In this document: positions 10,136 through 21,702 of the stretch, piece after piece
How positions within the stretch are numbered: the first letter of the stretch is position 1
How the letters are laid out: the number at the start of each line of letters is the position of its first letter
Source of the DNA: Actinomadura fibrosa
GTDB taxonomy: Bacteria > Actinomycetota > Actinomycetes > Streptosporangiales > Streptosporangiaceae
DNA: 64,000 bases
Direction: 5' to 3'
NCBI RefSeq assembly: GCF_900659615.1
Contig: NZ_CAACUY010000001.1
Location: 124,001-188,000 of the forward strand
The notes under the pieces: generated by a model
Seen by the model: the letters and a program-made list of their open reading frames with translations, nothing else
Database searches by the model: none
Told to the model about the DNA's origin: nothing
Made by a program: the position numbers and the translations under genes

Positions 10136-10232
10136 GGCGCCCCGCTCTCTGCTATCGCACTTGCGTCAGGTCGTTCGTTCCCCGCGGCGGCCCGTCCCGG
10201 CGGGATGCCGGGACGGACCGTCCGGGGGCCGG

Positions 10233-10861
10233 TCACTCGCCGCCGTCGCCGCTCTCGGCGCCGGCGTTCGGGTCGGGCTCGGCCACCGCGACGCGCGCGG
10301 GCCGCAGGACCCGCTCGCCGATGCGGTACCCGGGCTGGAGGACGTCGGCGACGCTCGTCTCCGCCACGTCGGACGAGTACGCGTGCATCAGCGCCTCGTG
10401 CACGGTCGGGTCGAAGGGCTCGCCCTTCTCGCCGAACCGCTCCAGTCCGAGCTTGCCGGTGACCGCCTCCAGCGCCTCCCCGACGGACTTGAAGCCGCCG
10501 GTCAGCTCGTCGTGGTCACGGGCCCTGCCGATGTCGTCGAGGACGGGGAGCAGCTCCATGAGCACCTGCCCGAGGGCCTGCTCGCGGACCGCGACCCGGT
10601 CCCGCTCGACGCGCTTGCGGTAGTTGTCGTACTCCGCCTTCAGCCGCTGGAGGTCGGCCAGGCGCTCGGCCAGCTGGGTCTTGAGCGAGGAGGTCTCCTC
10701 GTCCGCGCCCGCCGCGGCGCCCTCCTCCGGGGCCTCCGGGGCGGCGGCGGCCGGCGCCGCCGGCTCGCCGTTCTCCCGGACCTGCCCCGTCGCCGGATCG
10801 ATGCGCCGCCTGTCGCGGATCACCGGGCCCTCCTGCTCCTCGCCCCCACCGGGAGAGGTCG

Positions 10862-10865
<4 letters not shown>
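10233..10865 (-). CDS. grpE: nucleotide exchange factor GrpE
   Basis: The 210-aa product has an acidic, Ala-rich N-terminus, a long coiled coil (about 58-110, [21 protein letters not shown]) and the GrpE head with the [10 protein letters not shown] signature (about 150) and a [17 protein letters not shown] end. It exchanges ADP for ATP on DnaK. The GTG at 10865 overlaps the dnaK TGA (GTGA), so synthesis is coupled to DnaK. The acidic tail is longer than in E. coli but normal for actinomycetes. Confidence 0.96.
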
Positions 10866-12721
<1,856 letters not shown>

Positions 12722-12838
12722 GTCTCTCGTCCTCCGTCGTGTGCGTTTATCTCGTTCCCGGTCGCGCCCCCCAGGGTGTGCGTCCGGACGGGTCCTCTGT
12801 TCGCAAGGGTGCCCGGCACGGATCTCGTTGTCAAATGA

Positions 12839-12859
12839 CTTGAGCCGGCCGGACTCAAC
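12839..12859. promoter_or_regulatory. HAIR operator for HspR upstream of dnaK
   Basis: CTTGAGC-N7-ACTCAAC matches the HAIR consensus CTTGAGT-N7-ACTCAAG with one difference in each arm. It lies 118 bp before the dnaK start. A TTGACA hexamer on the minus strand (12829-12834) just downstream could be the -35 box, which would put the repressor over the promoter. I found no second HAIR in front of clpB. Confidence 0.85.
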
Positions 12860-13006
12860 TTTGCTGATGCTCTTGCTAACAGGACGTCTGAGCCGTCTAT
12901 TCCGGTTCCCGCCCGCCGCGGAAAATCCGTCCCGCCGGACTCCCGGGGGGAAGGCGATCACCCCCTTCGGACGATCACGAGTGATGCCCGCGACGAAGGG
13001 AACTCG

Positions 13007-16000
13007 ATGACGCACAGACCCTGGAGCCGCGCCCTGCTGGGCGCGCTGCTCGCCGGCGGCGCCCTGGCGGTGCCGCCGACCGGTGCCGCCCACGCCGCCC
13101 CGGCGGGCGGATCCGGCGGCCTCCCGCCCGGCCGTTCCTGGACGGTCACCCTGCTGACCGGCGACGTCGTCCGGGTGCGGACGGTCCAGGGCCGCGCGCC
13201 GATGGTCGCGACGACCCCGGCGCCGGGCCGGGACCATCACCTCTTCCGCACGGTCGTCCGCCCGGACGGGCACGTGCTCGTGACGCCGGTGGACGTCGCG
13301 AAGCTCGTCGGGAGGGTCATCGACCCGGAGCTGTTCGACGTGACCGCGCTGATCGGGGAGGGCTACGACGACGCGCGAAGCACGGACCTGCCGCTGATCG
13401 TCCAGCGGGAGGGCGGTGTCCGCGCGAAGGCGGCGCTCGGCGGGTCGCTCCGCGAGGGCAGGGTCCTGCCGAGCATCTCCGCCGTCGCCGCCCGCCAGCC
13501 CAAGAAGGACGCCGGGCGGCTCGGCTCGGCCCTAGCCGGCATGGGCGGACCGTCCCTGAAGGCGACCGGCGGCATCAAGCACGTCTGGCTGGACGGCAGG
13601 GTGAAGGCGTCCACCGGACGGACCGCTCCGGGCCTCGGCGCGGCCGCCGCCGGGGATCTCGACCGCAACCTCGCGCAGATCGGCGCGCCGGCGGCGTGGA
13701 AGGCCGGATTCACCGGACGCGGCGCGAAGGTCGCCGTCCTGGACACGGGCGTGGACACCGGGCATCCCGATCTGAAGGGCCGGATCGCCGGCACCGAGAA
13801 CTTCTCCGACTCCGCCGACACCGCCGACCGCGTCGGGCACGGCACGCACGTCGCCGCGACGATCGCGGGGACGGGCGCGGCGGCGGGCGGCGAGCGCAAG
13901 GGCGTGGCCCCGGACGCCGGCCTGCTGGTCGGCAAGGTGCTCGGGGACGACGGCTCGGGCAGCGAATCGCAGGTCATCGCGGGCATGGAGTGGGCCGCGC
14001 GGCAGGCCAAGGTCGTCAACATGAGCCTCGGCGGCGGGCCGACCGACGGCACCGACCCGATGTCGCAGGCCCTCGACCGGCTCAGCGACGGGTACGGCGC
14101 GCTGTTCGTCGTGGCCGCGGGCAACGACGGCTCCATCGGCTCCGTCGGCGCGCCGGGGACGGCGGACGCCGCGCTCACCGTCGGCGCGGTGGACGGCGCC
14201 GACCGGCTCGCCGGGTTCTCCAGCCGCGGCCCGCGCGCCGGGAGGTACGCGGCCAAGCCGGAGATCGTCGCGCCGGGCGTCGACATCGTGGCGGCCCGCG
14301 CCGAGGGCACCGCGATGGGCACCCCGCAGGACGCGCTCTACACGGCGGCGTCGGGCACCTCGATGGCAACCCCGCACGTCGCGGGCGCGGCGGCGCTGCT
14401 CGCCGCGAGGTACCCGGACCTCGCGCCCGCGCGGCTGAAGGCGGCGCTGACCTCGACGACCGGCCCCGCGTCCGGCGGCGACGCCTGGGAGCGCGGCACG
14501 GGACGGCTCGACGCGGCCACCGCCGTGACCGCGCCCGTGACCCCCGCGGAGGGCGTCATCGACCTCGGAACGGCCGCGTACCCGTCCTACGGCAGGCTGA
14601 CCGCCAAGCTCGCGTGGGACGCGCGCTCGACCGCAACGCACCTGGATCTGAGCGTGCGTGTCACAGACCGGGACGGACGGGAGGCGGCCGGAGTCGCGAC
14701 CCTGTCCGCGTCCCAGGTGGACGTCCCAGTGGGGGGTGGCGCGTCCGCGATCCTCGACATCGACGCCTCGAAGCTGTCTGGGAAGCCGGGGCTTTACACG
14801 GCGGAGGTCACGGCCAAGGGTGGCGGAGCGACCGTCCGGACCTTGGCGACGTTCTACGTTGAGCCGCGCACCCACACCCTCACGCTGGTCGCCAAGCCGC
14901 TGCCCGACACCGACCCCGCCGACTTCTCCGGATACGCGGAGATCGTCAACGTGTCCGACATCGCGCTGTACGCCGAATCCGTGGACGTCACCACGGACGG
15001 GACGTCCAAGTACCGCGTCCCCGAGGGCCGCTACAGCGTGCTGGGCACGCTCGACGACTTCGGAGGCGACGCGATCCGCTCGGTGGTCGCGGGCACGCCC
15101 GAGATTCTCGTCGACCGCGACCTGACGCTGACGATGGACGGCACGTCCGCCAAGCGGGTCAACGGAGGCGTCGAGGGGACGTCCACGACGGCGACCACGG
15201 CGAGCGTCTCCGCCGTCCGCGCGCTCAAGCAGGGCCTGTTCTCGGTCGGCATCTACTCCGACGACCCGGCGAGCGCTCCCGCCTACGCGCTGCCGATGGG
15301 GAAGGCGCAGACCGGGACGTTCCGCGCCTACGCCGCCCACCGGCTGACCGCGCCCGGGACCGTCTACGACATCATCCACTCCCTCGGCGACTCGATCCCC
15401 GCCGACCCGTCCTACGTCGTCGCCGGAGCCGAGAAGGCACGGCTGGCCCGCGTCGACCAGCGCTTTGCCGCCTTCGACGGCGACACCGGCAAGTCCGTCG
15501 GTGAGAAGCGCTACGGAACCTCGCCGGAGGGACTCCTCCTCGCGGGGCTGGACGCGTACAGCGAGGTACCGTCCGGCACCACGCGCACCGACTACCACTC
15601 GACCGGCAAGGGGATGCTCTGGTCGGACGAGGCGTTCCCGAGGGCCGTCGCGAACGGCCAGTGGGTCGACCAGGCCGGGTTCAGCGAGGTACCGGCCGGT
15701 AACCGCACCACGCAGACGTGGGGCCGCCAGCCGCTGCGTCCAGGACCGTACTCCGGCAGCGGAGTCGCCTTGAGCTTCTGCGCCCCGGCCCCGACCGCCC
15801 GCACGCGCGGCTCCCTGCGCGTCCAGCTCGTCGACCTCCAGACCCGGCCGGACGGCTTCGACTGCGGCGTGGACGGCATCACCGGACGGCTCGCGCTGTA
15901 CTCCGGCGGCAAGAAGCTCGGTGAGAAGGCGGCGCCCTACGGGGACTTCACCATCCCGGCCGGTCCGGCGGCGTACCGGCTGACGTACGACAACGACGCG

Positions 16001-16399
16001 TCCGCGGTGCTGCCGGTGTCGGTCCGCACGTCCACCGCGTGGACGTTCCGCTCCGCGGCGCCGGACGGGCACGCGAGCGCCAACGTCCCGCTGCTGACCG
16101 TGGACTACGACCTCGGCCTCGACCTCCGCAACCAGCCGGCGGGCGCGCCCGCGACCTTCACCGTCGCCCGCGTCGCGGGCAGCGGCACGGCGAAGGTCAC
16201 CGGCTTCCGCCTCTGGACGTCGGTGGACGACGGCGCGACGTGGCGAGCCGTCCGGGCGAAGGCGCTCGGCGGGGGCCGGTTCGGCGCTCCGCTTCCGGCG
16301 GCCGTCCAGGGGCAGGCCGTGTCGCTGCGCGTCGCCGCCACCGACGCCGGCGGCAGCGGCGTCGACCAGCGGATCATCCGCGCCTACCGCGTCAGGTGA
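13007..16399 (+). CDS. secreted S8 subtilisin-like serine protease
   Basis: The 1130-aa product has a signal peptide (charged start, hydrophobic 8-24, AHA-AP cleavage near 31), a pro-region, then a subtilase domain with Asp246 ([15 protein letters not shown]), His278 (VGHGTHVAA) and Ser452 ([13 protein letters not shown]). The oxyanion Asn is in VVAAGNDGS. About 600 residues of beta-rich domains follow, with no LPXTG anchor, so it is probably released. Large subtilases of this type are common in Streptosporangiales and degrade extracellular protein. ATG 13007 follows AAGGGAA. It is divergent from dnaK with 285 bp between them. Confidence 0.93.
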   Translation: MTHRPWSRALLGALLAGGALAVPPTGAAHAAPAGGSGGLPPGRSWTVTLLTGDVVRVRTVQGRAPMVATTPAPGRDHHLFRTVVRPDGHVLVTPVDVAKLVGRVIDPELFDVTALIGEGYDDARSTDLPLIVQREGGVRAKAALGGSLREGRVLPSISAVAARQPKKDAGRLGSALAGMGGPSLKATGGIKHVWLDGRVKASTGRTAPGLGAAAAGDLDRNLAQIGAPAAWKAGFTGRGAKVAVLDTGVDTGHPDLKGRIAGTENFSDSADTADRVGHGTHVAATIAGTGAAAGGERKGVAPDAGLLVGKVLGDDGSGSESQVIAGMEWAARQAKVVNMSLGGGPTDGTDPMSQALDRLSDGYGALFVVAAGNDGSIGSVGAPGTADAALTVGAVDGADRLAGFSSRGPRAGRYAAKPEIVAPGVDIVAARAEGTAMGTPQDALYTAASGTSMATPHVAGAAALLAARYPDLAPARLKAALTSTTGPASGGDAWERGTGRLDAATAVTAPVTPAEGVIDLGTAAYPSYGRLTAKLAWDARSTATHLDLSVRVTDRDGREAAGVATLSASQVDVPVGGGASAILDIDASKLSGKPGLYTAEVTAKGGGATVRTLATFYVEPRTHTLTLVAKPLPDTDPADFSGYAEIVNVSDIALYAESVDVTTDGTSKYRVPEGRYSVLGTLDDFGGDAIRSVVAGTPEILVDRDLTLTMDGTSAKRVNGGVEGTSTTATTASVSAVRALKQGLFSVGIYSDDPASAPAYALPMGKAQTGTFRAYAAHRLTAPGTVYDIIHSLGDSIPADPSYVVAGAEKARLARVDQRFAAFDGDTGKSVGEKRYGTSPEGLLLAGLDAYSEVPSGTTRTDYHSTGKGMLWSDEAFPRAVANGQWVDQAGFSEVPAGNRTTQTWGRQPLRPGPYSGSGVALSFCAPAPTARTRGSLRVQLVDLQTRPDGFDCGVDGITGRLALYSGGKKLGEKAAPYGDFTIPAGPAAYRLTYDNDASAVLPVSVRTSTAWTFRSAAPDGHASANVPLLTVDYDLGLDLRNQPAGAPATFTVARVAGSGTAKVTGFRLWTSVDDGATWRAVRAKALGGGRFGAPLPAAVQGQAVSLRVAATDAGGSGVDQRIIRAYRVR

Positions 16400-16432
16400 C
16401 CGTGCCGCCGGGCCGGGCGGACACGTCCGGAC

Positions 16433-16459
16433 GGACAGGTTCGGAAGGACAGGTTCGGA
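16433..16459. repeat. short tandem repeat after the protease gene
   Basis: GGACAGGTTCGGA occurs at 16433-16445 and again at 16447-16459, in a stretch of related CGGAC units. No function is evident. It lies between the protease stop and the sigma-factor promoter region. Confidence 0.6.
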
Positions 16460-16660
16460 CGGACACCGCCCGGACTCGGCGGGACGCCCGGTAGGAAGGT
16501 GCACGGCGGTCCGCGGGCCGCCGGTCGCGCGGCGGCCGGAACGAAGATCGGCTTTTTCGGGCGGGAGGGGAAGGCGGCGCGGGGAGCGGACAACAACGGA
16601 TAACCGCTGTCACGCCAACCATGTGTCGACCCACGACAGCCTCATCCGAAGGAGCCATCG

Positions 16661-17344
16661 ATGGCCGCTCTTTCTGGGGGACGACCCCCGGTCTCCCGTG
16701 CCGCGCCGAGGGAGGTCCTGGCCTCGCCGGGGCCTCGCCCGGCCTCGTCCCCGGCGCCGTTCGGCGCCCCGGGGCGGCGGGACGCGGAGGTCATCGAGCG
16801 GTCGTGGCGGGAGCCCGAGCGGTTCGGGGAGATCTTCGACTCCTACTTCGCGGAGATCCACCGGTACGTGGCGCGCCGCGTCGACGCCCAGGTCGCCGAC
16901 GACCTGGCCGCCGAGACGTTCGCGGTGGCCTTCCGGCGCCGCCGCCACTACGACCTGGCGCGCGGCAACGCGCGGCCGTGGCTGTACGGCATCGCCACGA
17001 ACCTCGTCGGCCGGCACCGCCGCGACGAGCGCCGCAAGCTGCGCGCGCTCCAGCGCGTCGGCGCCGACGACCGGGCGGGCGGCCACGAGGACGCCGTCGC
17101 CGCCCGGGTCGCCGCGGAGGGGATCCGGGGACCGCTGGCCAAGGCGATCGCCGCGCTGCCCGCCGGGCAGCGCGACGTGCTGCTGCTCGTCGTCCTGGCC
17201 GACCTCGGCTACGACGAGGTCGCGGCGGCCCTGAACATCCCGTTCGGGACCGTCTCTTCCCGGCTCAACAGGGCTCGCAGAAAACTGCGCAGGGCGCTGG
17301 GCGGGACCAATCCGCTGCTGGACCAGGAGGGAACCACCCGATGA
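16661..17344 (+). CDS. ECF-type sigma factor (module 1)
   Basis: The 227-aa protein has sigma region 2 (about 58-125, with YFAEIHRYVARRV, ADDLAAETFAVAFRRR and ARPWLYGIATNLVGRHRR) and region 4 (about 165-215, LPAGQRDVLLLVVLADLGYDEVAAALNIPFGTVSSRLNRARRKLR). A Pro/Ala-rich leader of about 40 residues precedes region 2. ATG 16661 has GAAGGAG upstream. Its TGA overlaps the ATG of the CU044_5270 gene (ATGA). The paralog at 21107-21700 has the same arrangement. Sigma factors of this kind are usually held inactive by the downstream membrane partner, an inference here. Confidence 0.92.
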   Translation: MAALSGGRPPVSRAAPREVLASPGPRPASSPAPFGAPGRRDAEVIERSWREPERFGEIFDSYFAEIHRYVARRVDAQVADDLAAETFAVAFRRRRHYDLARGNARPWLYGIATNLVGRHRRDERRKLRALQRVGADDRAGGHEDAVAARVAAEGIRGPLAKAIAALPAGQRDVLLLVVLADLGYDEVAAALNIPFGTVSSRLNRARRKLRRALGGTNPLLDQEGTTR

Positions 17345-18525
17345 ACGAGCTGACGTCCGTCCGCGAGCTGTACGGCGACCCGCCGCCGCCGACGGACCGG
17401 ACCGTGGCCGCCGCCCGCGTCCGCATGACCCAGCCCCCGCCCCGCCGCCGCCCGCAGGTCCGCTTCAGCCGGTGGTCCAGGGTCGGGCTCGGGCTGGTGG
17501 CCGCCGGCGCCGCCGCCGCGGTCGCCGTCGCCGCCGCCGGATCCGGGACGTCCGGCCCCGCCGGGCCCTCGACGTCGGTCGACCTGGACCGGAGGGCCGT
17601 GCTGGAGGCGGCGGCCAAGGCCGAGGCCCTGCCGACGGGACGGTACTGGTACTCCGACGAGATCTCGGGGCAGTCGTACATCGTCCGGTCGAGGACCGGC
17701 GAGTACGCGATCACCGGCGCGCACAGCGAGATGTACCACTGGATCGGCGCCGAGGTGGGGACGGGGGAGGGCTACGCCAGCCGCGACCTGCCCGCGAAAC
17801 CGCTGACGGCGGAGGACGAGGCCGCGTGGCGGCGCGCCGGGTCGCCGTCGTCCTTCCGCGTCTGGTCGAACGACCACTACTACACCTACCGGCGGACGGC
17901 CACGCCCTGGACGAAGGACAAGCCCGACGCCTCGGGCGGCGGCCGGTTCTTCCTGGTCGGGGGGCGGAAGATGACCACCGAGGAGGTCCGCCGCCTGCCG
18001 TCCGACCCGGCCACGCTCGCCCGGATGTTCTTCGGGCCGCCGCCCGAGAAGAAGGGGCTCACCGGCAAGGGCCGGAAGGCCGAGCAGCTCCGGGCCGCCG
18101 CGGTCTCGCCGCCGAGGTGGCCGTTCCGCGTCGTCGCCGCGCTCCTGCGGACGGCGCCGCTCGAACCGAAGGTGCGGGCCGGGCTGATGCGCGCCCTCGC
18201 GGCCCAGCCGGAGGTGCGGGCCCTCGGCAAGGCCACCGACCCGCTCGGCCGGACGGGTGTCGCGCTCGCCGTGGACGACATGTCGCCCACCGGGCGCGAC
18301 GGCGAGTTCGGTGCGCCGAAGGAGGAGCAGGGCACGTTCAGCACCCGCTCGGAGCTGATCTTCGATCAGGCGACCGGGAAGCTGCTCGCCGAGCAGACCG
18401 TGCTGACCGCGCCGGGCGGCCCGTACCGTAACCGCAAGCCGGGCTTCGTCGTCTACTACTCGCTCATCCGGGACCTCGGCTGGACGGACGCCAAGCCCAA
18501 GCCCCCGGTCGAGCTGCCCTTCTAG
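17341..18525 (+). CDS. CU044_5270 family membrane-anchored protein, probable anti-sigma partner (module 1)
   Basis: The 394-aa protein begins MNELTSVRELYGDPPPPTDR, has a cytoplasmic segment of about 50 residues, one transmembrane helix (about 49-66, VGLGLVAAGAAAAVAVAA) and a long extracytoplasmic domain that starts LDRRAVLEAAAKAEALPTGRYWY. This is the CU044_5270 family layout, always found after an ECF sigma gene. The short N-terminus inside the cell could bind the sigma factor and the outer domain could sense the envelope; this is inference from topology. Overlapping start (ATGA) links it to the sigma gene. Outer-domain similarity to the 21703 gene is low apart from the start and end (LGWTDAKP, AGWTDAGP). 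Confidence 0.85.
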   Translation: MNELTSVRELYGDPPPPTDRTVAAARVRMTQPPPRRRPQVRFSRWSRVGLGLVAAGAAAAVAVAAAGSGTSGPAGPSTSVDLDRRAVLEAAAKAEALPTGRYWYSDEISGQSYIVRSRTGEYAITGAHSEMYHWIGAEVGTGEGYASRDLPAKPLTAEDEAAWRRAGSPSSFRVWSNDHYYTYRRTATPWTKDKPDASGGGRFFLVGGRKMTTEEVRRLPSDPATLARMFFGPPPEKKGLTGKGRKAEQLRAAAVSPPRWPFRVVAALLRTAPLEPKVRAGLMRALAAQPEVRALGKATDPLGRTGVALAVDDMSPTGRDGEFGAPKEEQGTFSTRSELIFDQATGKLLAEQTVLTAPGGPYRNRKPGFVVYYSLIRDLGWTDAKPKPPVELPF

Positions 18526-18645
18526 AACCGCCCGGAACGTCCGGAACCGGTGGGAAACGGCTACCGCCGAGGTCGCTGTGGCTGGAGGTGTGGGATCGCT
18601 TTCCCGGGGCAGTAGTGACCCGCCTGTCCCTCCCGGACGGCCCCG

Positions 18646-19389
18646 TCAAGAGGCCCCTCGCCCCTCGCGGGCGGGGGGCCTCCGCGCTTCGAGACCGTCC
18701 AGGACGCAGCCGAGGCCGAACGCGAAGCGGCCCTCCAGCACGTCGCCCGTCTCCTTGGCCCAGACCTCCTCGATGTGGGCGGCGAGCTGCGGGCGGTCGG
18801 CGCGGATCCCGGCGAGGTAGGGGCCGAGCGCACCGATCCAGTCGGCCGCGCTCGCCCCGGTCTGGTTGACCTGCCAGCTCGCCTCGCTCCCGGCCGCGCC
18901 GATCACGTAGTCGACGACGAGGGACCAGGCGTACTCCAGGTCGAACCCGGTGAAGCCGCCGGCGCCGAACGCGACGAGCACCTCGTCCAGCACGCGGGTG
19001 GAGTTCGGGCCGAGCATCGGGCGGCTGCCGAACAGCGTGACCGTCCACGGATGCCGGTGGATCATCGCGCGGAGGCTGCGCGCGTACCCGGCCGCCGCCG
19101 CGCGCCAGCCGCCGTCCGCCGGGTCGGGGACGGCGACCTCGGCCATGACGCGGTCCATGGCGAGCTCCAGCAGCTCGTCCTTGTTCGCCACGTGCCAGTA
19201 GACGGAGGTGGCGCCGGAGTTGAGCCGGGTGCCGAGCCGCCGCATGCTCAGCCCGTCCAGGCCCTCGGCGTCGAGCAGCGCGAGCGCGGCGTCGACGATC
19301 TGGTCCCGGGTGAGCGTCGGCTGGTCGCGCCGCGCCCGGGCGGGCCTCGTCCACACCGAGGACGGCGCCGCCGCCTTCTTCGCGGTCAT
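18646..19389 (-). CDS. TetR/AcrR family repressor, probably of the adjacent MFS pump
   Basis: The 247-aa protein has an N-terminal HTH (about 25-70: TRDQIVDAALALLDAEGLDG, SMRRLGTRLNSGATSVYWHV) and a TetR C-terminal ligand domain of the tetracycline-repressor type (WRAAAAGYARSLRAMIHRHPW). A basic leader of about 24 residues, MTAKKAAAPSS, precedes the HTH. It is divergent from the MFS gene, and the 114-bp space between holds a long inverted repeat. The likely role is drug-responsive repression of the pump. ATG 19389 was chosen for its GAGG site; the frame stays open for 497 codons upstream without similarity. Confidence 0.9.
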   Translation of the reverse strand: MTAKKAAAPSSVWTRPARARRDQPTLTRDQIVDAALALLDAEGLDGLSMRRLGTRLNSGATSVYWHVANKDELLELAMDRVMAEVAVPDPADGGWRAAAAGYARSLRAMIHRHPWTVTLFGSRPMLGPNSTRVLDEVLVAFGAGGFTGFDLEYAWSLVVDYVIGAAGSEASWQVNQTGASAADWIGALGPYLAGIRADRPQLAAHIEEVWAKETGDVLEGRFAFGLGCVLDGLEARRPPAREGRGAS

Positions 19390-19434
19390 CCAAGCCTCCT
19401 GCCCCGCGGATTCTCGTACATGGTACCGGCACTT

Positions 19435-19487
19435 GAACGGTGTGCGAGTTGACTCGTACAGTGTGCGGGACAGCTCGTACACCGTTC
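19435..19487. promoter_or_regulatory. inverted repeat operator between tetR and the MFS gene
   Basis: GAACGGTGTGCGAG (19435-19448) and CTCGTACACCGTTC (19474-19487) are inverted with 13 of 14 matches. The octamer CTCGTACA also occurs at 19413, 19453 and 19474. This cluster, between divergent genes, is the likely TetR site. Confidence 0.65.
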
Positions 19488-19503
19488 GAGAAAGGTGCCC
19501 CCC

Positions 19504-21012
19504 ATGTCCGACGGCCCGCCGCTCGCACCGCATCCGCGCCGCTGGCAGATCCTCGGCGTCCTCTGCCTCAGCCTCTTCGTGGTCGTGGTCGACAACACGG
19601 TCCTCAACGTGGCGATCCCGTCGCTGCTCAGGGACCTGGACGCCACCACGTCCGACGTGCAGTGGATGATCGACGCCTACTCGCTCGTCTTCGCCGGCCT
19701 GCTCATCGCGGCGGGCGGCCTCGGCGACCGGCACGGCCGCCGCCGCGCCATGCTCGCCGGCTTCGCGCTGTTCGGCGCGGGCTCGCTGCTCGCCGCCCTC
19801 GCCGCGGGCCCCGGCCAGATCGTCGCCATGCGCGCGCTCATGGGCGCCGGCGGCGCGCTCCTCATGCCGGGCACCCTGGCGATCATGGCCGAGGTGTTCG
19901 CCCCGGACGAGCGCGCCAAGGCGTTCGGGATCTGGGGCGCCACGTCCATGGTCGGCATCGCCGCGGGACCGACGCTGGGCGGCCTCCTGCTGGAGCACTT
20001 CTGGTGGGGCTCGGTCTTCCTCGTCAACGTGCCGGTCACGGTGGTCGCCGTGATCGGGCTGCTGGTCCTCGTCCCGGAGACGCGCGGACCCCGCCGCCGG
20101 ACGGACGTGCCGGGCGCCGTCCTGTCCACGCTCGGCATGTCCGCGCTGGTCTGGGCGGTCATCTCCGGGCCCGAGCACGGCTGGACCGGGCTCCGCACCC
20201 TCGGCGGCCTCACCGTCGCCGTGGCGGCGCTCGCCGCGTTCGCCGCGTGGCAGCACCGCAGTCCCAGGCCGATGCTCGACCTCGCGCTGCTCCGCCGGCG
20301 CGGCTTCTCCGGCGCGGCGACCGTCATCGCGCTGTTCGGCTTCGCGCTCGCCGGGACGCTGTTCGCGCTCACCCAGATGTTCCAGCTCGTCCTCGGCTAC
20401 GGGCCGCTGAAGGCGGGGCTCGCGCTGCTGCCCGTGGCCGTCTCCGCGGGGATCGGCAACGGCCTCGGCGCCGCGCTGGAGGCGCGGATCGGCGGCGGCC
20501 GCGCCATCGCCGCCGGATTCGCCATCGCGGCGGCCGGGTTCGCCGCCCTCGGCCTCGTCGGCCCGGGGGACGGCTTCCCGGCCATCGTCATCGGGCTCGT
20601 CCCGCTCGGATTCGGCGCGGGCCTCGGCGCCCCCGCCGCCTACAGCACGCTGATGGCCGCCGTCCCCCGCGAGGAGGCGGGCGTCGGCTCGGCCGTGAAC
20701 GACGCGGGCCAGGAACTCGGCAGCGCCCTCGGCGTCGCCGTGCTCGGCAGCCTCATCTCCGCCGCGTACGCCCGAGCGCTCCCGGGCGGCGTCCCCGATC
20801 CGGCCCGCCACTCCCTCGGGGAGGCCCTGGCCGTGGGCGATCCCGGTCTCGCGCACGCCGCCCGCGACGCGTTCGTCCACGCGCTGTCGATCGGCTCGTT
20901 CACCGCCGGGGGCGTGATGCTGGCCGCCGCCGTCTTCGCGGCGCTGGTCCTCCGTGACCGCCGTCCCGCGCCCGGCACCCCCGTCCCGGACGGATCACGC
21001 CTTACCGCTTGA
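19504..21012 (+). CDS. MFS drug:proton antiporter, DHA2 (14-TM) family
   Basis: The 502-aa product has about 14 hydrophobic helices, the DHA motif DNTVLNVAIPSL in helix 1, motif A GDRHGRRRA between helices 2 and 3, and motif C-like GIAAGPTLGGLL in helix 5. Length and motifs fit QacA/EmrB-type exporters of the plasma membrane. ATG 19504 was preferred to a GTG three codons earlier because the AAAGG site (19490-19494) is better spaced. It is divergent from the TetR gene, which should control it. Substrate unknown. Confidence 0.93.
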   Translation: MSDGPPLAPHPRRWQILGVLCLSLFVVVVDNTVLNVAIPSLLRDLDATTSDVQWMIDAYSLVFAGLLIAAGGLGDRHGRRRAMLAGFALFGAGSLLAALAAGPGQIVAMRALMGAGGALLMPGTLAIMAEVFAPDERAKAFGIWGATSMVGIAAGPTLGGLLLEHFWWGSVFLVNVPVTVVAVIGLLVLVPETRGPRRRTDVPGAVLSTLGMSALVWAVISGPEHGWTGLRTLGGLTVAVAALAAFAAWQHRSPRPMLDLALLRRRGFSGAATVIALFGFALAGTLFALTQMFQLVLGYGPLKAGLALLPVAVSAGIGNGLGAALEARIGGGRAIAAGFAIAAAGFAALGLVGPGDGFPAIVIGLVPLGFGAGLGAPAAYSTLMAAVPREEAGVGSAVNDAGQELGSALGVAVLGSLISAAYARALPGGVPDPARHSLGEALAVGDPGLAHAARDAFVHALSIGSFTAGGVMLAAAVFAALVLRDRRPAPGTPVPDGSRLTA

Positions 21013-21077
21013 TCGTGAAAGCGTTCCGGGGCAGCGGCGGAGTAGGGATGTGACGACCATTTCCCCGGAGGTACTCC

Positions 21078-21110
21078 ATGCCGGACCCACAGCGAGGGGC
21101 CGCCGAGTGA
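21078..21110 (+). CDS. possible 10-codon leader ORF before the second ECF sigma gene
   Basis: An ATG at 21078 preceded by GGAGG (21067-21071) opens MPDPQRGAAE and stops at 21108-21110, where the TGA overlaps the GTG of the sigma gene. It may carry the ribosome for coupled translation. An alternative is that the sigma gene itself begins at GTG 21050, which would make this frame meaningless. Confidence 0.25.
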   Translation: MPDPQRGAAE

Positions 21111-21700
21111 CCGCCCCACCCGATGTGGACGCGGCGGACCGCGTGCGCGACGACGACCGAGACGACGCCGCGCTGGTCGCCGCGTCCGTGCGCGACGCCG
21201 ACCGCTTCACTGCCGTCTACGACCGGCACTTCGCCGGCGTCCACCGCTACGTCGCCGGACGGCTCGGACCGCAGGCGGCCGACGACGTCGTCGCGGAGAC
21301 CTTCCTCTCCGCGTTCCGGCGCCGGGCCTCGTTCGACCCCGCGAAGGGCCAGGTGCGGCCCTGGCTGTTCGGGATCGCGACGAACCTCGTCGCGCAGCAC
21401 CGCCGCGCCGAGACGCGCCGGTACCGGGCGCTGGCCCGCGTCGCGCCGGCCCCGGACGACGGCGGCCACGAGGACCGCGTCGCCGCCACGGTGACCGCCG
21501 AGCGGATGCAGCCGCGGCTCGCGAGCGCGCTCGCCGCGCTGTCCCGCAAGGACCGCGACGTCGTGCTGCTCGTGGCGCTCGCCCAGCTCACCCACGAGGA
21601 GGTCGCCGCCGTCCTCGGCATCCCGTACGGCACCGTCGGCTCCCGTCTCAGCCGGGCGCGCCGCAAGCTGCGCGCCGCCCTCTCCCAGGAAGGACACTGA
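21107..21700 (+). CDS. ECF-type sigma factor (module 2)
   Basis: The 197-aa protein has region 2 (FTAVYDRHFAGVHRYVAGRL, ADDVVAETFLSAFRRRASFDP, VRPWLFGIATNLVAQHRR) and region 4 (LASALAALSRKDRDVVLLVALAQLTHEEVAAVLGIPYGTVGSRLSRARRKLRAAL, about 145-195). It is clearly paralogous to the sigma at 16661, sharing the same segment order and many identical positions. GTG 21107 gives a compact protein; GTG 21050 would add 19 residues. The next gene starts 2 bp after its stop. Confidence 0.9.
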   Translation: MTAPPDVDAADRVRDDDRDDAALVAASVRDADRFTAVYDRHFAGVHRYVAGRLGPQAADDVVAETFLSAFRRRASFDPAKGQVRPWLFGIATNLVAQHRRAETRRYRALARVAPAPDDGGHEDRVAATVTAERMQPRLASALAALSRKDRDVVLLVALAQLTHEEVAAVLGIPYGTVGSRLSRARRKLRAALSQEGH

Positions 21701-21702
21701 CC

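Noticed and set aside
20954-21106. Long upstream extension of the second sigma gene
   Set aside because: The extra residues are not sigma-like and overlap the end of the MFS gene; only GTG 21050 or 21107 are reasonable.
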